Positions 1 through 12,560 of a DNA stretch of 64,000 bases are shown here, in pieces (the stretch's first letter is position 1; the number at the start of each line of letters is the position of its first letter). The notes beneath the pieces were generated by a model. It was not told where the DNA came from. It saw only the letters and a program-made list of their open reading frames with translations, and did not search any database. The stretch is from Pterois miles. Taxonomy: Eukaryota; Chordata; Actinopteri; Perciformes; Scorpaenidae. The position numbers were made by a program, and so were the translations under genes. The DNA is taken from positions 23,018,001 through 23,082,000 of the forward strand of contig CAMQGK010000638.1 in the NCBI GenBank assembly GCA_947000775.1, read 5' to 3'.

Positions 1-266
1 GAGGGTTTCTGGACAATATTTGTCATTGTTTTGTGTTGTTAATTGATTTACAATAACAAATATATACATACATTTGCATAAAACAAGCATATTTGCCCAC
101 TCCCACGTTGATAACAGTATTAAATACTTGACAAATCTCCCTTTAAGGTGCATTTTGAACAGATAAAAAAATGTGCGATTAGTTTGGGATTAAACATGAT
201 CAACTACGGACAATCATGCAATCAATTGTGATAAAATATATATAAAATATATAATCGACTGACAGC
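1..266 (-). mobile_element. hAT-type MITE copy, cut by the window edge
   Basis: The sequence from GGACAATATTTGTCATTG through the CATATTTGCCCACTCCCA stretch to ATAATCGACTGACAGCA matches three other copies in this window (15925-16658, 57690-57935 and 51950-52482). It is in the same orientation as the copy at 51950. Only one end of the element is inside the window. Confidence 0.7.
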
Positions 267-708
267 ATTAATAAATAGTCTAAATAGCTGCTATAAAGAG
301 CTCATCTAGTATTTTCTAGTTCACACAAAGGCTACAAGCACACTATTAGAGAGCAGCAGGCTCTACTGTACCTTACTGTATATTAGCTCTGCTATCATTC
401 AAGCTGCTCTGCAGCAAACATGGCCATGGCCCACTTTGTACTGTCAAAGGTTGACACAGTATTGTTGAACATTATCAGAATCACCTTTATTGGCCAAGTA
501 TATGTGCTCATATGTGTCAAGGAATTCGACACTGTTTTGTTTATTTTTTTTTCATCTTTCCTGATGTACTTACACATTAATAGAAATAATAGCACTAAAC
601 AAGGACAACAAAGCTGGACAAATAAAGGTAAAGAATAGTTAAGGCTGTCATGTACCCAGGTATGTGGGAAAATAGGTGTATATTTGAATATAAAAAGCAC
701 CAATAAGT

Positions 709-800
709 AGGGCTGCACGATTATGCCCAAAATGATAATCACTATAATTTTTGATTGATTTTAGGGAAAATTTTAGGGAAAAGAAGTGGGCATATATGCT
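709..800 (+). repeat. End fragment of a GGGCTGCACGATTA-type element
   Basis: The start TAGGGCTGCACGATTATG followed by a tract rich in GATTAT words is the terminal sequence of a common teleost short transposon. The opposite end, which would read as the reverse complement, is not identified nearby. Extent beyond 800 is unknown. Confidence 0.45.
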
Positions 801-1733
801 TACTTTTGGAAATGTGTGTATAAATTTATTATTTGACATCAATTAAAAACACAAAAGAATGACAAATCTTTGCATCAAAATGAGACTTAAAATAAGCTTC
901 TTCACCTGAATTCAGCGCAGTTTTGTTTTACGACGGGCAAAACTAGCAATATACAACATACTACTCTTTTACTCTGCACTGCAGCTCCAGCATTTGGGAA
1001 AGTTTTTCACAGACTGCCGCTGTATCGGTCATGACAGCTTTCCAAAAGTGACACAAACATCTGGATCGCCCCCTGGATGTTCTAGTTAAGAAATAGCTTG
1101 ATTTCAGATGCAGGCATTTTCTATGAGCGGGGCATTTTAAATGTCAATATCAATAATATATGCATGTGAAGACATCTATGTACAGCATGTAGGATTTATA
1201 TTGACAGTGAGGGATGATGTGTACTATGACAAAATGTATGTATTATAGACTGTACAATTCTAATCTATAACGGCAGCAGTGAATATTTTGGTGTTAGGGT
1301 TATTGACACCGTATTTTCACAGAGTCGGCCTGATCAACTCAGAGGTGTCAACTTTCTCTGAGTTTTGCAGAGCCGTTTACAGCCGTTTCCAGACACAATA
1401 AACAGCTTCTAAAACCAACATTAGAGTGGCCTTAAACATAAAGCTCTTCTGTTTAGCTGACATTGTTATGTGTAACTGAGGCACAAACATGCTCACCAGC
1501 ATTTTTATTTGATGCCTAAATGAAGTTATGAACTGGTTAGGTACAGGGATCAACCAAAACCTGATTGCCCTATGTTAGCTTTAGCGGAGCATGTAGAACC
1601 TGATGATGTGTGAAAAACATAAAGACATATCATCCTATAAGCATGCTGGCATACTTCATTATATTCTGCATTATATTCTGGCTATTATCTTTTTAATGCC
1701 TTTGCACACTGAAAACATAAAAAAACACATTTA

Positions 1734-1780
1734 GATAAGATAAGATATATTTTATTGTCCCTAAGGGGATCTTTTGCATG
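1734..1780 (-). mobile_element. LINE 3' tail fragment
   Basis: Read on the minus strand this is GATCCCCTTAGGGACAATAA followed by a TTATC-repeat tail. The same tail type, with a short pentamer run, recurs at 6471 and 41124 and is typical of truncated LINE insertions. Confidence 0.55.
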
Positions 1781-2101
1781 GACAATGGTGCTACACACAG
1801 CTGCAGTCACTTGAAACAATATGTAACCAACAATGCAGTACAGCGATATACTGACATTTTGCCGTAGGTAACATATGGACACCCTAACCTGTTATTTAGG
1901 GTCGGCTGAAGTGCTGGTCCTTTTTAATGTGTAGTTTCAGCAGCTTTAGTGAAGTAAAAGTAAAGTAGCTGTTAAAGTGGTGCTGCAGCTCCAGCATCAG
2001 CTTGTTAAAGTCTCTTGACACTTTCGTTTCTCCTCTGAAGTAAGAGAATCATCAACGCTTGAGAGCAGCATTTGGAATTAGGATTTTTATGCAGGCAAAA
2101 C

Positions 2102-2103
<2 letters not shown>

Positions 2104-2134
<31 letters not shown>
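2104..2134 (+). repeat. Poly-A run, 31 bases
   Basis: Uninterrupted adenines. No element recognisable immediately upstream would make it an obvious retroposon tail. Confidence 0.95.
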
Positions 2135-2137
<3 letters not shown>

Positions 2138-2329
2138 CTAAAGTCAGTGTGCAAGGCTTCTCTTATTGTTTTTAACTATATGATTAAAATAATATCACAA
2201 AAAAATCTGATTTGATAAAACTTTTTATTTTTGTTTTTTTATAGTAATTTCCTGTAGTTAGATGACACTGAAACTCCACAAAAAAAAAAAGACTTAGTTT
2301 GATCATCGTTCTTGGTGTTTTGTGGCACT

Positions 2330-3580
2330 GTTCTCTCTTTCAGCCCAGTCGCCAGGAAAAAATGTTGGCATTGTACATTTCTGCAAACCGCGGATACACT
2401 GAATGTGGACTTTTTTTTAGTTGTGGATATTTTTGTTTTAGGGCAGAGCAAGTGATGTATCACAGTCAGTAATGTGCAAAGCAACTGATGTAATATGTGG
2501 AGTGGGCATCAAAACAAGAACAAGAAAGTTCCTGGAGGGAGGGAGGGTCAAAAAAACACAGGACTGTTGCCCAGGAGACCACTGTTTGTGTCCTGTGTGA
2601 AACTAAAAGTAAACACTGAGTTGACACTTGTTACGTAATGTTAGGTAAGAAAGTCTGGTAAGGGTGGTTGTTAATTATTCACGTATTTTATTTATGTTGT
2701 TACATTACGTTATATTACATTGTTTAGTTTATGTTGTTACGTTACATTGTTGAGTTTGTTGTTGAGTTACGTTAAGTTACATTGTTGAGTTTGTTGTTGA
2801 TTTATGTTTAGTTACATTGTTTAGTTACACTGTTGAGTTTATGTTATGTTAACTTGTTGAGTTACGTAACTGAGTTACATTGTTGAGTTTATGTTAGTAT
2901 GTTAAATTGTTGAGTTCATGTTGCTCCATTACATTGTTGTGTTACATCATTGTTACATTGTTTAGTTACATTGTTGAGTTTATGTTATGTTAAATTGTTG
3001 AGTTACGTTGTTGAGTTACGTTTAGTTATATTATTGTTACATTGTTGAGTTACGTAATTGAGTTACATTGTTGAGTTTATGTTGTTATGTTACATTGTTG
3101 TGTTACATCATTGTTACATTGTTTAGTTACATTGTTGAGCTTATGTTATGTTAAATTGTTATGTTAAATTGTTGAGTTACATTGTTGAGTTACGTTTAGT
3201 TACATTATTATGTTACATTGTTGAGTTACGTAATTGAGTTACATTGTTGAGTTTATGTTGTTATGTTACATTGTTGCTGAGTTTGTTGTTGACATCTTCA
3301 TTACTGTGGTACATTATTATTTTAACACAAACCATAATCTTTTTTCTAACCTTAACCAATTAGTTTTGTTGCCTAAACCTAACCAGTCATTTCGCAATGT
3401 CAACCATGTGGCATTGTGCGTTTCGAGGCTAAAGTGAAACATATTTACCGTATAAAACATATGCCGACATTCAATGTATTCTGTTGGTTTAAAGAAATAT
3501 ACAATGTCAACATTTTGTCTGGCAACTGGGTTGCTCACTAATGAGCCAAATGAGCTGAAGGAGCTTATTGTGAAAGTATC
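2330..3580 (+). repeat. Family B interspersed repeat with an internal minisatellite
   Basis: The flanks contain the family hallmarks: CCCAGGAGACCACTGTTTGT near 2570, TTTTGTTGCCTAAACCTAAC near 3363, and an AATGTTGGCATTGTAC stretch near 2362 that pairs in reverse complement with the copy at 9010. The minisatellite 2691-3290 sits between these blocks. The class of the element is unknown; borders are approximate. Confidence 0.6.
2691..3290 (+). repeat. Minisatellite based on GTTACATTGTTGAGTT
   Basis: About 600 bases are built from variants of GTTACATTGTTGAGTT, TTATGTTGTTATGTTACA and GAGTTACGTAATTGAG. The marker GAGTTACGTAA starts at 2859, 3047 and 3223, so a higher-order unit of about 176-188 bases is visible above the 16-base unit. 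Confidence 0.9.
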
Positions 3581-3711
3581 TGAGACATCACACAATTAAA
3601 CAGATGCTATGACAACTGAGATGAAGGCAGCAGGCGAGAGTCAGGAACAAGAAATTAATGTTCTGACAACTGATGCAATATATATTGGAGGAAGAGAGGT
3701 GTGCAACTCAC

Positions 3712-3764
3712 CATATGAATCATATGATTCCCCACTATGTCCATATTCATAGTAGTCATCTGAG
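3712..3764 (-). CDS. khdrbs3: khdrbs3 exon 8 (inferred number): tyrosine-rich tail, part 2
   Basis: This 53-bp micro-exon supplies the last base of an asparagine codon (AA|C), then SDDYYEYGHSGESYDSY, then one G that needs the next exon. The pattern DYYxYGH...YDSYG is the signature of the KHDRBS2/3 C-terminus. The acceptor is TCTGTTTACAG and the donor is TATG followed by GTGAGT. The final exon, which should carry an EEW motif, the basic nuclear localisation signal and the stop codon, was not found between base 1 and this exon and is presumably to the left of the window. Confidence 0.92.
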
Positions 3765-3978
3765 CTGTAAACAGACAGAGCAGAAAGGTAAATATCACAA
3801 TGAATTAAACAAGAGAAAAACTATACATTCTGCATCAATATACCTTATTTTCAGTGTTATGGGTGAACAAAGTAATATTTATCATGGTGCAATCAAATAT
3901 AATTTCTGCAGCGACAATAAAGAAAAAAACAGAATGTGTTTTTTTTTCCAGATATAGTCTGCTGAATATAATAAAGGT

Positions 3979-4018
3979 AAAAAAAAAAAAAAAAAAACGA
4001 AAAAAAAAAAAACAAAAA
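3979..4018 (+). repeat. A-rich low-complexity run
   Basis: Nearly pure adenine with a few C and G interruptions, just upstream of exon 8 in gene orientation. Confidence 0.9.
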
Positions 4019-5438
4019 GCAGCTTTCAATCACTCAAAAGTTCAGCCACATTTGTGGTTTTACAAGGCAATTTCCTCCACTATATTTCTGCACAAACTTC
4101 CAGTTCCATATCACTGCATATGGAGATCTATGAGAGGTGGCAACTTTAATGAAAAATAAAAAGATGGGGGAGGCAAGTTGCATTGCGGTTCATTTCCCCC
4201 TTATTTATTTATTTCTTTATTTGTGGTCGCCGTCGAGATGCTGACAGAACAATCCTGCGTCAGTATCATTCGGTAACAGCGCTATCATTCAAGAGAGGTA
4301 ATTCATCATAAGGCTGCCACTGAGCCGACACCAGCCATCACAGCTGGGTCCTCTCCGCCTGCCTGTCAGTCAGTCTGTCAGCGACAGCAGCACCTCTGCT
4401 CGCCGAATTAGAGAGATGAAGGCAGCATCCAAAACCCCGACACACCACATCAACCCCGCCCGGCTGCTGAGGGCAAAGAGGTGACAGTAATGACACACCA
4501 TGGTTGAAGTAACAGAGTAGTCCAGTTACTGTAATGGAGTAGCTTTTTTAAAAAAAGCAAAACTAAGGTCTGAGAAGTTGAGACACTCTCCCCTCTATCA
4601 AATTACACCACAGTTTGCAGCACTCCAGGAAATCAATCTCTACTAATTCTGTCTGCTATTAAGCCTGCTTTCACTGAGCAGTATCCGCTTCAGGGAAAGA
4701 AGTTGCACAGTGATACACATTTTTTATTAATCCTCACCTTTTCATTAATTTGTATATTCCAATAAATTCACTGACAATCTGAAGATGTACATCTCAGTGT
4801 CACCTCTATTACACTGAGATGTAGCTACTATTAATGTACTGTAAGTGCTACTGTATGGTGCCAGTATTACATGAAGTGCCACCATACAGTTTTGAATATA
4901 CTGAAGTTAAATTTTACGATTTTGTTATAAAACACATATTCCATCAAACACTTTGATGATGACACTTGCCAGTTGTAAAAATCCACCTACAGTGCTGCTA
5001 AAGGATCTTTTAACATCATGTGTCAGCTCTGGTGGGCCGGCCAGGCCTGTGCCTCACAAACCCGGTGTGTGGTGTAATTTGATGAAACACCAGTGGGGAC
5101 TGTGGTCTAACAGGGGTCATGGTTTGGCTTTGCTTATACGCTAGAATTAGTATGTTAACGCGCAAGTTTTATTACCTTACATCTTCTCTTCCCTCAATCT
5201 CTCTCAAACAAACACAAACAGCGAGTGATGTGATGCTCAGCCCTCGAACCGATATTGTTGCATTCCAAAAGTCCAAAAGTCCAAATTTATTGAAAAAATA
5301 AATGTAATTAGATGTAATTTCCAAAATTTGCCTTTGCGTTTTTATCTAATGAAATATTCTGATTCAATTCAAAGAATATTTGTTGGTGTTTTGTCTTTCA
5401 AAAAAACTAATTTTTTACTGTGATAACCAGCCACCAGT

Positions 5439-5707
5439 TATCCATCAATCCATCTGCAACATCCCATTACGGGTCACGGGTGGCGGTAGCCGATCCCAGC
5501 TGGTACATCCTGGACTGGTCACCAGTCTATCGTAGTGACACATAAAGATAGACAAGCATTCATCAATTAACCTTCATGTCTTTGGGAGGATGCCGGAGAA
5601 CCCGGAGAAAACCCACGCTAACACGGGGAGAACGTACAAACTCCACACAGAAGAAGCCGGATTCAAACCTGCGACCGTTTTGCTGTGAGGTGACAGTGCT
5701 ACCCAGC
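5439..5707 (-). mobile_element. tRNA-headed SINE-like retroposon with 12-bp target duplication
   Basis: In reverse orientation it carries the family body (TGTGGAGTTTGTACGTTCTC, then GACTGGTGACCAGTCCAGGA, then a GATGGATTGATGGA-type tail). It is flanked by perfect 12-bp repeats CCAGCCACCAGT at 5427-5438 and 5708-5719. The head is shortened, starting inside the tRNA-like region. Confidence 0.8.
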
Positions 5708-6470
5708 CCAGCCACCAGTCAAACGGTAGTAAAATATAATTTAAAAAATAGTAAAAAATAAAAAATGGTAATGTATGGAGTGGTTGGTAGATTTTGTAAT
5801 CCACCAGCTGCAATGGCAGGTGAACGAAAAAGTTAATTTCCAGCCCTGTTGATAAAGTCAGAAAATATGAAGACTGAGAGTCAAAGCCTCAATTAAAGCT
5901 TTGAATGAAAAAAACTGACATTTAATATACAGCCCAACTGCTGGCCAATCTAGTTGATCAGGAGACAACCAGACTGTGCACTGAACCCAGCTGCTATTTC
6001 GGATGTAGGAGGTGGCGGTGGGCAGGAGGCCGTGAGAACGTGACGGGGTGGAAGTGAGTCAGGAGCGGCTGATGAGCAACTTACAGCAATTTGCAATAAA
6101 TTACAGAATTGTGCTGTAGGCTATCATTAAAGAAGTGCATACAGTACATGCAGATGGGGACCATTTGCACCAATAAAACAGGCATATCATGTCCATAACT
6201 TTGACCCACGTTAGCTTTGGACCAGCTCTGATATGATTGTGACACTCAGCAATAACATCATGACTTTTTAGATGATGCACTTACTGAAAGCTTTAGACTG
6301 GTAAGTTTAAACGTCTGGATTTATTAGGACTGTGCCATTCAAGCCAACGAGTAAGATAATGTCATTAAGATCAATTAAATGAAATGTAAGCTAGACATGC
6401 TGTCAAGTTGAGTCCAAATGCAATATGTATAAAGGTATATACAGCAAGTATTAACATTCAGTAACACTGC

Positions 6471-6515
6471 AAATTTCCCCGCTGTGGGACTAATAAAGGA
6501 TTATCTCATCTTAAC
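6471..6515 (+). mobile_element. LINE 3' tail fragment
   Basis: GCAAATTTCCCCGCTGTGGG, then ACTAATAAAGGATTATC, matches the copy at 41124 over its whole length. It lies directly before a 5'-truncated SINE-like fragment. Confidence 0.6.
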
Positions 6516-6554
6516 TTGAGATAAGCTGTTTAGCACTATGTAGGCATGAAGGGT

Positions 6555-6690
6555 TGTCTTTTCCTATGTGCGCTGTGAAGGACTGGTGACCTGTCCAGTG
6601 TGAACCCCGCCTTCGCCCATTGCCAGCTGGGATCGGCTCCAGCCCCCCCGTGACCCCAAACGGGACAAGGCTGCAGATGGATGGATAGTT
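6555..6690 (+). mobile_element. 5'-truncated copy of the tRNA-headed SINE-like family
   Basis: Only the distal half is present: GGACTGGTGACCTGTCCAG, CCAGCTGGGATCGGCTCCAG and a short GATGGATGGATAG tail. No clear target duplication was found. Confidence 0.7.
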
Positions 6691-7618
6691 CTGGTGATCG
6701 GTTTTACAATCACGAGGGGGTTTGGAAAATGCTCTCCCCTGTAAGGGGTCCATAGCCTAAAAAAGTCTCCTGGACTTGTCGACCAATCGCGCACATCCGT
6801 AGTCCAGATATAGACTTAGTGTTACTGTCCTTGCAGAGCACACAGTCAGATGTTTTCATAGGGACTAGTTCTTCAGTAAAAAGTAGTTCCAGTGAAAAAC
6901 GTTCAATGTGTGGATTAACCAGAGTAATGGAGACTGTAAGTCATGCACAGATCTTTGTTTTCATTTCTTTTGAAAATATAATTATTCTGAGCTGTGATTA
7001 TTATATACACAATTGTATTCACCTGCATTGTTTTGGCTTGGAGGCCAAAATCTCACCAATATGAAAAGCTGGGCGGCTCAACTCTAACATGTTCTGCATT
7101 GCTAAATACTAACAAAGGAAGGTGAAAACATATGCTTTCTTGTATCATGGGGGAACTGATCCTTTCTTTGGCAGCTTTCCAACAACTGATAATGCCTCTC
7201 AACAGCAACGACATGACAACTGATTGGTTGTTTTATTGTTTTCTGCTATAATTTCCTGGTAAGGATGAATAAGGCCAATTGAGGATGGTGGGAGGAATCA
7301 TTTTAAGAGCGCTATGTCGGCTCAATGAGACATGAGACAGCTCCCTACAGAGGCTTGAGCCTTAAGTCAGGCTTAGCATAAATTTTACACAGTTCATAAT
7401 TCAACTACAAACAATGCCAAGGCAGCAGAAGCAAACAAGGCTTCCCCCATCACGCTAATGGAGTCTCCCTCCAAGAGACGAGGCCAGCTGCTGCTGCTCT
7501 GAGCGAGAGGCTTGTAGTTGGTTCTCACGGCAGAGGTGCTACCCATGCATCTGCCACGGGTGTCAAGTCACTGCAATATCCTTGACACCATTCAACGGCC
7601 GACAGAGACAGAGGGGGA

Positions 7619-7621
<3 letters not shown>

Positions 7622-7668
<47 letters not shown>
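7622..7668 (+). repeat. GA dinucleotide microsatellite
   Basis: About 47 bases of GA with one interruption. It produces spurious reading frames of alternating Arg/Glu and Ser/Leu. Confidence 0.95.
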
Positions 7669-8629
7669 ATGCATCTTTTGGCTCGTCATGTTGTGTACCC
7701 TGAGACAAGTCCTGACAGGATGCTAAATAATTAGATTTTGCACCACGCCAAAATGCAGGGGTGTATTGCAGTGCATTCAAAATAAAAATGTGTTCTAAAT
7801 GTCAGGAAATCAATTTGCCACAATTCACAGGTGCTTACAGACATATTGGAAAACGTGAAATATTGGGCAATCTGGGAGTTTCCTGTCCTGCTCTATGTCA
7901 TATTCAGCAATAAATAACATCCAAATAACACACATCAGGATGATAACACTATTTCAGAAGCTTGCTTACAACCTGTAGGCAGTCAGCATTTCTTCCCTGC
8001 ATTCATTTTCGCTGTTTATCTCACAAAAAAACTGTTAAAAATCAGCCCTTTTCACTTAACTCTTGAGGTTTCTGTGTTGCTTAAGGCAGAAAGAACCAAT
8101 AACAGCGCTCTGCTGTGCTGAGAGCTGCCAGCAGAGCACAAAGGAGAAGAGTGCAACAAAAGCTGTTAGGCGCTTCTAATTTCTGAGGTGACATTTTATC
8201 AATATTGCTACACGACTTCTCCCCGTAGTTTCTTTCTCTTCTCAATTACAGAGACCGGTGAGTCTTGAGAAGTATCCTGAAGGTCAAGGATTCTGGTGAA
8301 ATTCTGCTTTGTGGAGCCAAAAGTTCGACAGCGGCTGCTCCTCACAACACAGTTAACATCAGTCAGCACTCTGTGGTACATACATCTGGACTGTAAGCAC
8401 TGTGACTGAAAACTACCTGTCTTTACTAATGCCAGTACACAGTAAACCTATTCAGTGTAAAGTACAGTACTTTGAGGATCATTTTAAAATGTTATTCATG
8501 AAAAGTTTTCGACATGTCCAATATATGATATAGGGAATGTTTTCATTCATGTTGCTGCTGTTTGCTAGCACAACCCATTCAACACAAAAAAAAAAAAAAA
8601 ATACTGGTATTGGATGTTTCTGCACTCCA

Positions 8630-9070
8630 ATGGCAACGGCAATGGCACATGGTTAAGTTAGCCTTAGGCAACAAAACTACTTGGCTAAGGTTAGAAAAAA
8701 GTTCATGGTTTGTGTTCAAATAATAGTGTCATAACATAACAATGTACGGTTAGCTTTAGGGAAGAACTACATGGTTGAGCATTAAACTGCTGCGACTGTA
8801 CAGTTAAAATGAAACTGAATGTTGTGAACACAGGACACGAGCTAACAGCTGGTTGTAAGGTGATGAACTGGATAAAAGCCTTGTGTTTTTCTGACCCATT
8901 CACCTTCCCTCCCATCCACCTGGTGTGTCTCTTTTCAGTATTTAAACTACACCAGTTCCACTGGCCGAATGCAAAAACGGCGCTCTTTAATGTGTCCCTG
9001 GTTTGCAGAAATGTCCAATGCCAACATTTTTTCCCAGGAAACTGGGCTGGCTCGGCAAGGCCAGCAAACT
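8630..9070 (-). repeat. Family B repeat copy
   Basis: Contains TTAGGCAACAAAACTACTTG near 8665, an ACAGGACACGAGC stretch near 8830 and AAATGTCCAATGCCAACATT near 9008. These are shared with the copies near 2.4, 25.7 and 32.1 kb in the orientation shown. Confidence 0.6.
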
Positions 9071-9399
9071 TTTTTCAGCATTAAACATGAAGTTAACTTC
9101 CCCCCATGCTTTAATAGGATGAAAGGCCGTCACACACCAGGGACGTTGTTTTTAGTCATTAATTTGCACAACTATAATTTTTTTGAACTGTTGTTTTTGT
9201 CATGGATACTACATACAGAAAGCAGATTATATTTATTTATTTCTATCCTTTATTATTTATTACATCACAAAAAAGTAATGTACTTCTTTTCAGAACAAGG
9301 TTGACTTTTCTGATCTTTTGCACAGTGAATAAAGGCATCAACCAATCATAGAGCATGTTTAACTGGTTGAGTTGCACCTTTATTTCTGAAACAACAACA

Positions 9400-10210
9400 A
9401 CACGGAGACTCCGTAGTCCCAACACCTCATCCCAACTTGACACATACTGCCACTTTGTCACGCCCCTTGATGTCACTTTATTATCAACATCCCCTTGGCT
9501 GGGGATGCACTAATCGGACTTTTTCAGTGCCGATACTGATAGTGATACCTAGACTTTGGGTATCGAACCATAAGCTGTATGCCTCACTGCGTGGAAGTTA
9601 CTGGGATCATTCTTTTATGAGCGAGGCAACATTTGGCTTGACTTAATTAGGAAGAAATTACAAGTCAAGTGTAAACCTTTTTAATGAAAGCAACAAAATG
9701 ATCACAAGTTAAACAAGTTAAAATTGCAGTATATAATGTTTATAGTATATAAACATAACTGAACTGAATTGCATAAATCAGCCCAATTGTCACCAGTGCC
9801 CGATCCAGATATCTGAGTCAGTATCAGCCCGATATCTGATCCAGCATCGACATTGGTGCATCCCTACCCTTGGCATCAATTTAGGATTAGGCAATAAAAC
9901 CATGGTTTAGGACAGTGAAAATGAACTTAATATTGTGAACACGCAACATGAATGAACAGCGGATTGTAAGGTGAAAGTGAAGCTTAACGTACGGGACACG
10001 AACAGCAGTCTCCTGGATGAAAGCTTTGTGTTTGCTGGACCCATCAACGTCCTGGCCCGCCTGTCTTTTCACTTTTTAAACTACATCACCAGTCACCATC
10101 AGTCCCAGAGCACCTTTTCTGAGCATTTACTGTTACCACAGGTGGGTTTACATTGTAGTTAATGGAAAGCCCAGTGTATTTCAGACCTAAGGGGTGCCTC
10201 GTGCAGTGGT
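9400..10210 (-). repeat. Family B repeat copy, split by a MITE
   Basis: The left part (CATACTGCCACTTTGTCACG) matches the inverse of 25650-25670. The right part has TTAGGCAATAAAACCATGG, CAGTCTCCTGGATGAAAGC and GTGGGTTTACATTGTAGTTA, as in the copy near 32.3 kb. The MITE at 9500-9866 interrupts it; removing that restores a continuous family B sequence. Confidence 0.65.
9500..9866 (+). mobile_element. hAT-type MITE, 367 bp, perfect 8-bp target duplication
   Basis: The ends are TGGGGATGCACTAAT on the left and ATTGGTGCATCCCTA on the right, an imperfect terminal inverted repeat. The flanks carry identical 8-bp copies of CCCTTGGC at 9492-9499 and 9867-9874, the duplication length made by hAT transposases. 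No transposase coding sequence is present, so it is non-autonomous. Confidence 0.85.
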
Positions 10211-12324
10211 ATCGAACGCAGATGGCCATGACAAAACCTGGGAATGAGAACGGGCCAGTAGTCCGAACCAAGATGGCATTTCAATCTTGACAAAAGCAGC
10301 AAGGACAAGATCCACTCCTTCTATTCTTACCTTTCATAATAAAAGCCCTATTTGCAGGCAAGTATTATGTATTTTCATGTTGTTTATTTGTCAGTGTGTA
10401 AAGGCCTTAATGCTGGTTTTTAAATATGTGAATAATCACAATAATATTCAGCTGAATATACTCCAAATACCTGACAAGCAAAACTGTATTATCATGTAGA
10501 TGAAACATCAAGGTACATCCTGGCTTTATTTGAAGTTTTCATGTTCCTTCAAGTAAAGTATATAATAGTGCCAAGTGGAAGTGCTTTAAGGCAGCATGAG
10601 ATAAAAGGAAAGTTTACCCTGAAAACCCTCTCTATTGCCTCATACTGTACATTCGACATTTATCATCATTGATTCCAAATCACAGCGTGGCCTTGTCAGA
10701 AGTGCACAGCTGGCAGTATGAACACAAGCGTTAGCTGAGGTGCCTGGGGTGGCTTGATCTCATTCCAGATATTTCCCTGTCATAGGTGTGAAAGTGCTTT
10801 GACTTTCTAAATAGGTCAACGTCTGATTTGACATTCATTAGAAGAAGGCGTCCGCTGGTTTGCGTTTCCCCAAACTTCCCTGGCTAAGAAAAAACAAACA
10901 CATCTGTCTGCATCGACCACGAGAGGCAAACACAACAGATATGTGTGTCTCTTTCATCAGGCGTCTCATTCCAGACCTACTTTTCCACAGGTAAAGACCC
11001 TGCCTCTCTAGCGAATCTGTCATCTCTGTAAATGCTTCGTCTTAAGCACTGATGTTGCTGTTCCTGGGCACCACGGAACAGATGGCGGTGTTAAATCTGA
11101 ATGATGTAGTACACGTCCCTAGTGGACTTTGTTTTCTTACATCGTCATTACTCTTCCAGTCCTCTGTGATGAATTTGAGGAAATCTAGTAGGACATTACG
11201 AGGGGCTGCAAAGGTAATACAGCTCTGGCGTGATGTAGAGAGAGGCTGCTTTTCTTTAGTTAGCCTATTTCTTTGCATATTGCACACTTTGACTTATCAT
11301 GACTGTGAGACCTTGAGCAGAAATACTTCCTTGTGTAATAATGTTTTTCATTCATTCTTGGCACAAGGTTGAAAAAGTAAAATGCTGACGGAAATACCCC
11401 ACACTGAATGCTCTGATTATGCCTGCTCAGTGGTGATTTCCACAGACAACAATACAATGAAAATGGACGTGAACAAAAAGCAGCAATTCCTTTTTTTCCC
11501 ACCATTTAGTATGAAATGAAGCTCACATCATTTCAAATGGAAACCCTCCTCATGGATACACTGGTGATTGCTCAATGTGGTGGCTGATTGCAAAGCTATT
11601 TCCAATGCTGACCCCCTGCTGAAGAGCCACAGAAAGGGCCAGAATGGCCTACGGCATAGATTTGACTTTACAAATGAGTCTTCTCTCTGGTTTTGAACAG
11701 ACATTATGGTACTTTCCTCCTTTTTTTTGAAAAGTACATGAAATCCTCCTTCAGGGAAAATACTTCCTCTTCGATACAAGTCAGTAGTCTTGAAAATCCA
11801 TCACTTGGGAACATGTTTGGGTTTTTACATCGTGACTATCTGGAATCTGTGAAACACTTTATGTCTTATTGAAGGAGCATTACATTTATAATTTACAATA
11901 TGCTACCCTTTGTCTCGAGACAGAGAGAGTGGTGTAAATCCAGCCTACCTTCCCCTCAGATGGTCTAATTCCCGCCACAGCACCTGTCACTCATCTTGAC
12001 AAGCTGTCTACTTTGAAAACAGCGTCTAAGGTGCCCATCTGTGAAGCACCGTAGGCATTTCAGAAGCAGACAGCTAACACAACCAATCTGTGCTAAGATT
12101 AAAAAAGCACAATGCTGATATTCCCATTGTACTAAATGGATGTTGTCTGCCTGAGGGCCCCGACTCAACAAGCAGGCCCCAAAGAAGTAGCATTGACAAA
12201 AGCAGGCTGATCAAATACATGGTGTCAACTGCAGCTGAACACAAGACAAAGACTGATGGCTCGCTGACCACTGACATGTATACATGCTCAGCTCCTGCAT
12301 GAGAGGACAGAACATGTCACTGCT

Positions 12325-12560
12325 ACAGTATAACCACGTTTCCACTGAATCATACTCAACTCACTTTTGGACCGGGTCCTTTTCTCTATGCCAGGTTTCC
12401 ACTGTAGATAGTATCCCCTCACTGTAGGAGGGGTTCTCAGCTGATCGCCGTAGCAGCAGCGGGGAAACTTGCTGAATCATTTCAATAAAAAAAACTGAGT
12501 AATGCCAGTACTTCGTCAGTTCGGTGTCCTGTGCATAGTGTGTACAGCGTAGTGTGTTTG
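12325..12560 (+). repeat. Possible short transposon fragment
   Basis: ACGTTTCCACTGAATCATAC, then CCAGGTTTCCACTGTAGATA and CAGCTGATCGCCGTAGCAG, resemble a teleost short element that begins with a GTTTCCACT-type terminus. The other end was not found. Borders are approximate. Confidence 0.4.

Larger units (their letters stand above)
1..3711 (-). other. khdrbs3: khdrbs3 intron 8 (partial)
   Basis: No coding exon is recognised here. The stretch holds the end of a hAT-type MITE at the very left edge, a fragment of a second MITE type from about 709, a LINE tail at about 1734, a 31-base poly-A run, a family B repeat copy and a 0.6-kb minisatellite. About 270-700 and 1100-1700 look like unique AT-rich intron. 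Confidence 0.85.

Noticed and set aside
1..3700. Search for the last khdrbs3 exon
   Set aside because: No minus-strand sequence resembling an EEW motif, a basic NLS or a terminal GRY with stop was found, so it is not annotated.
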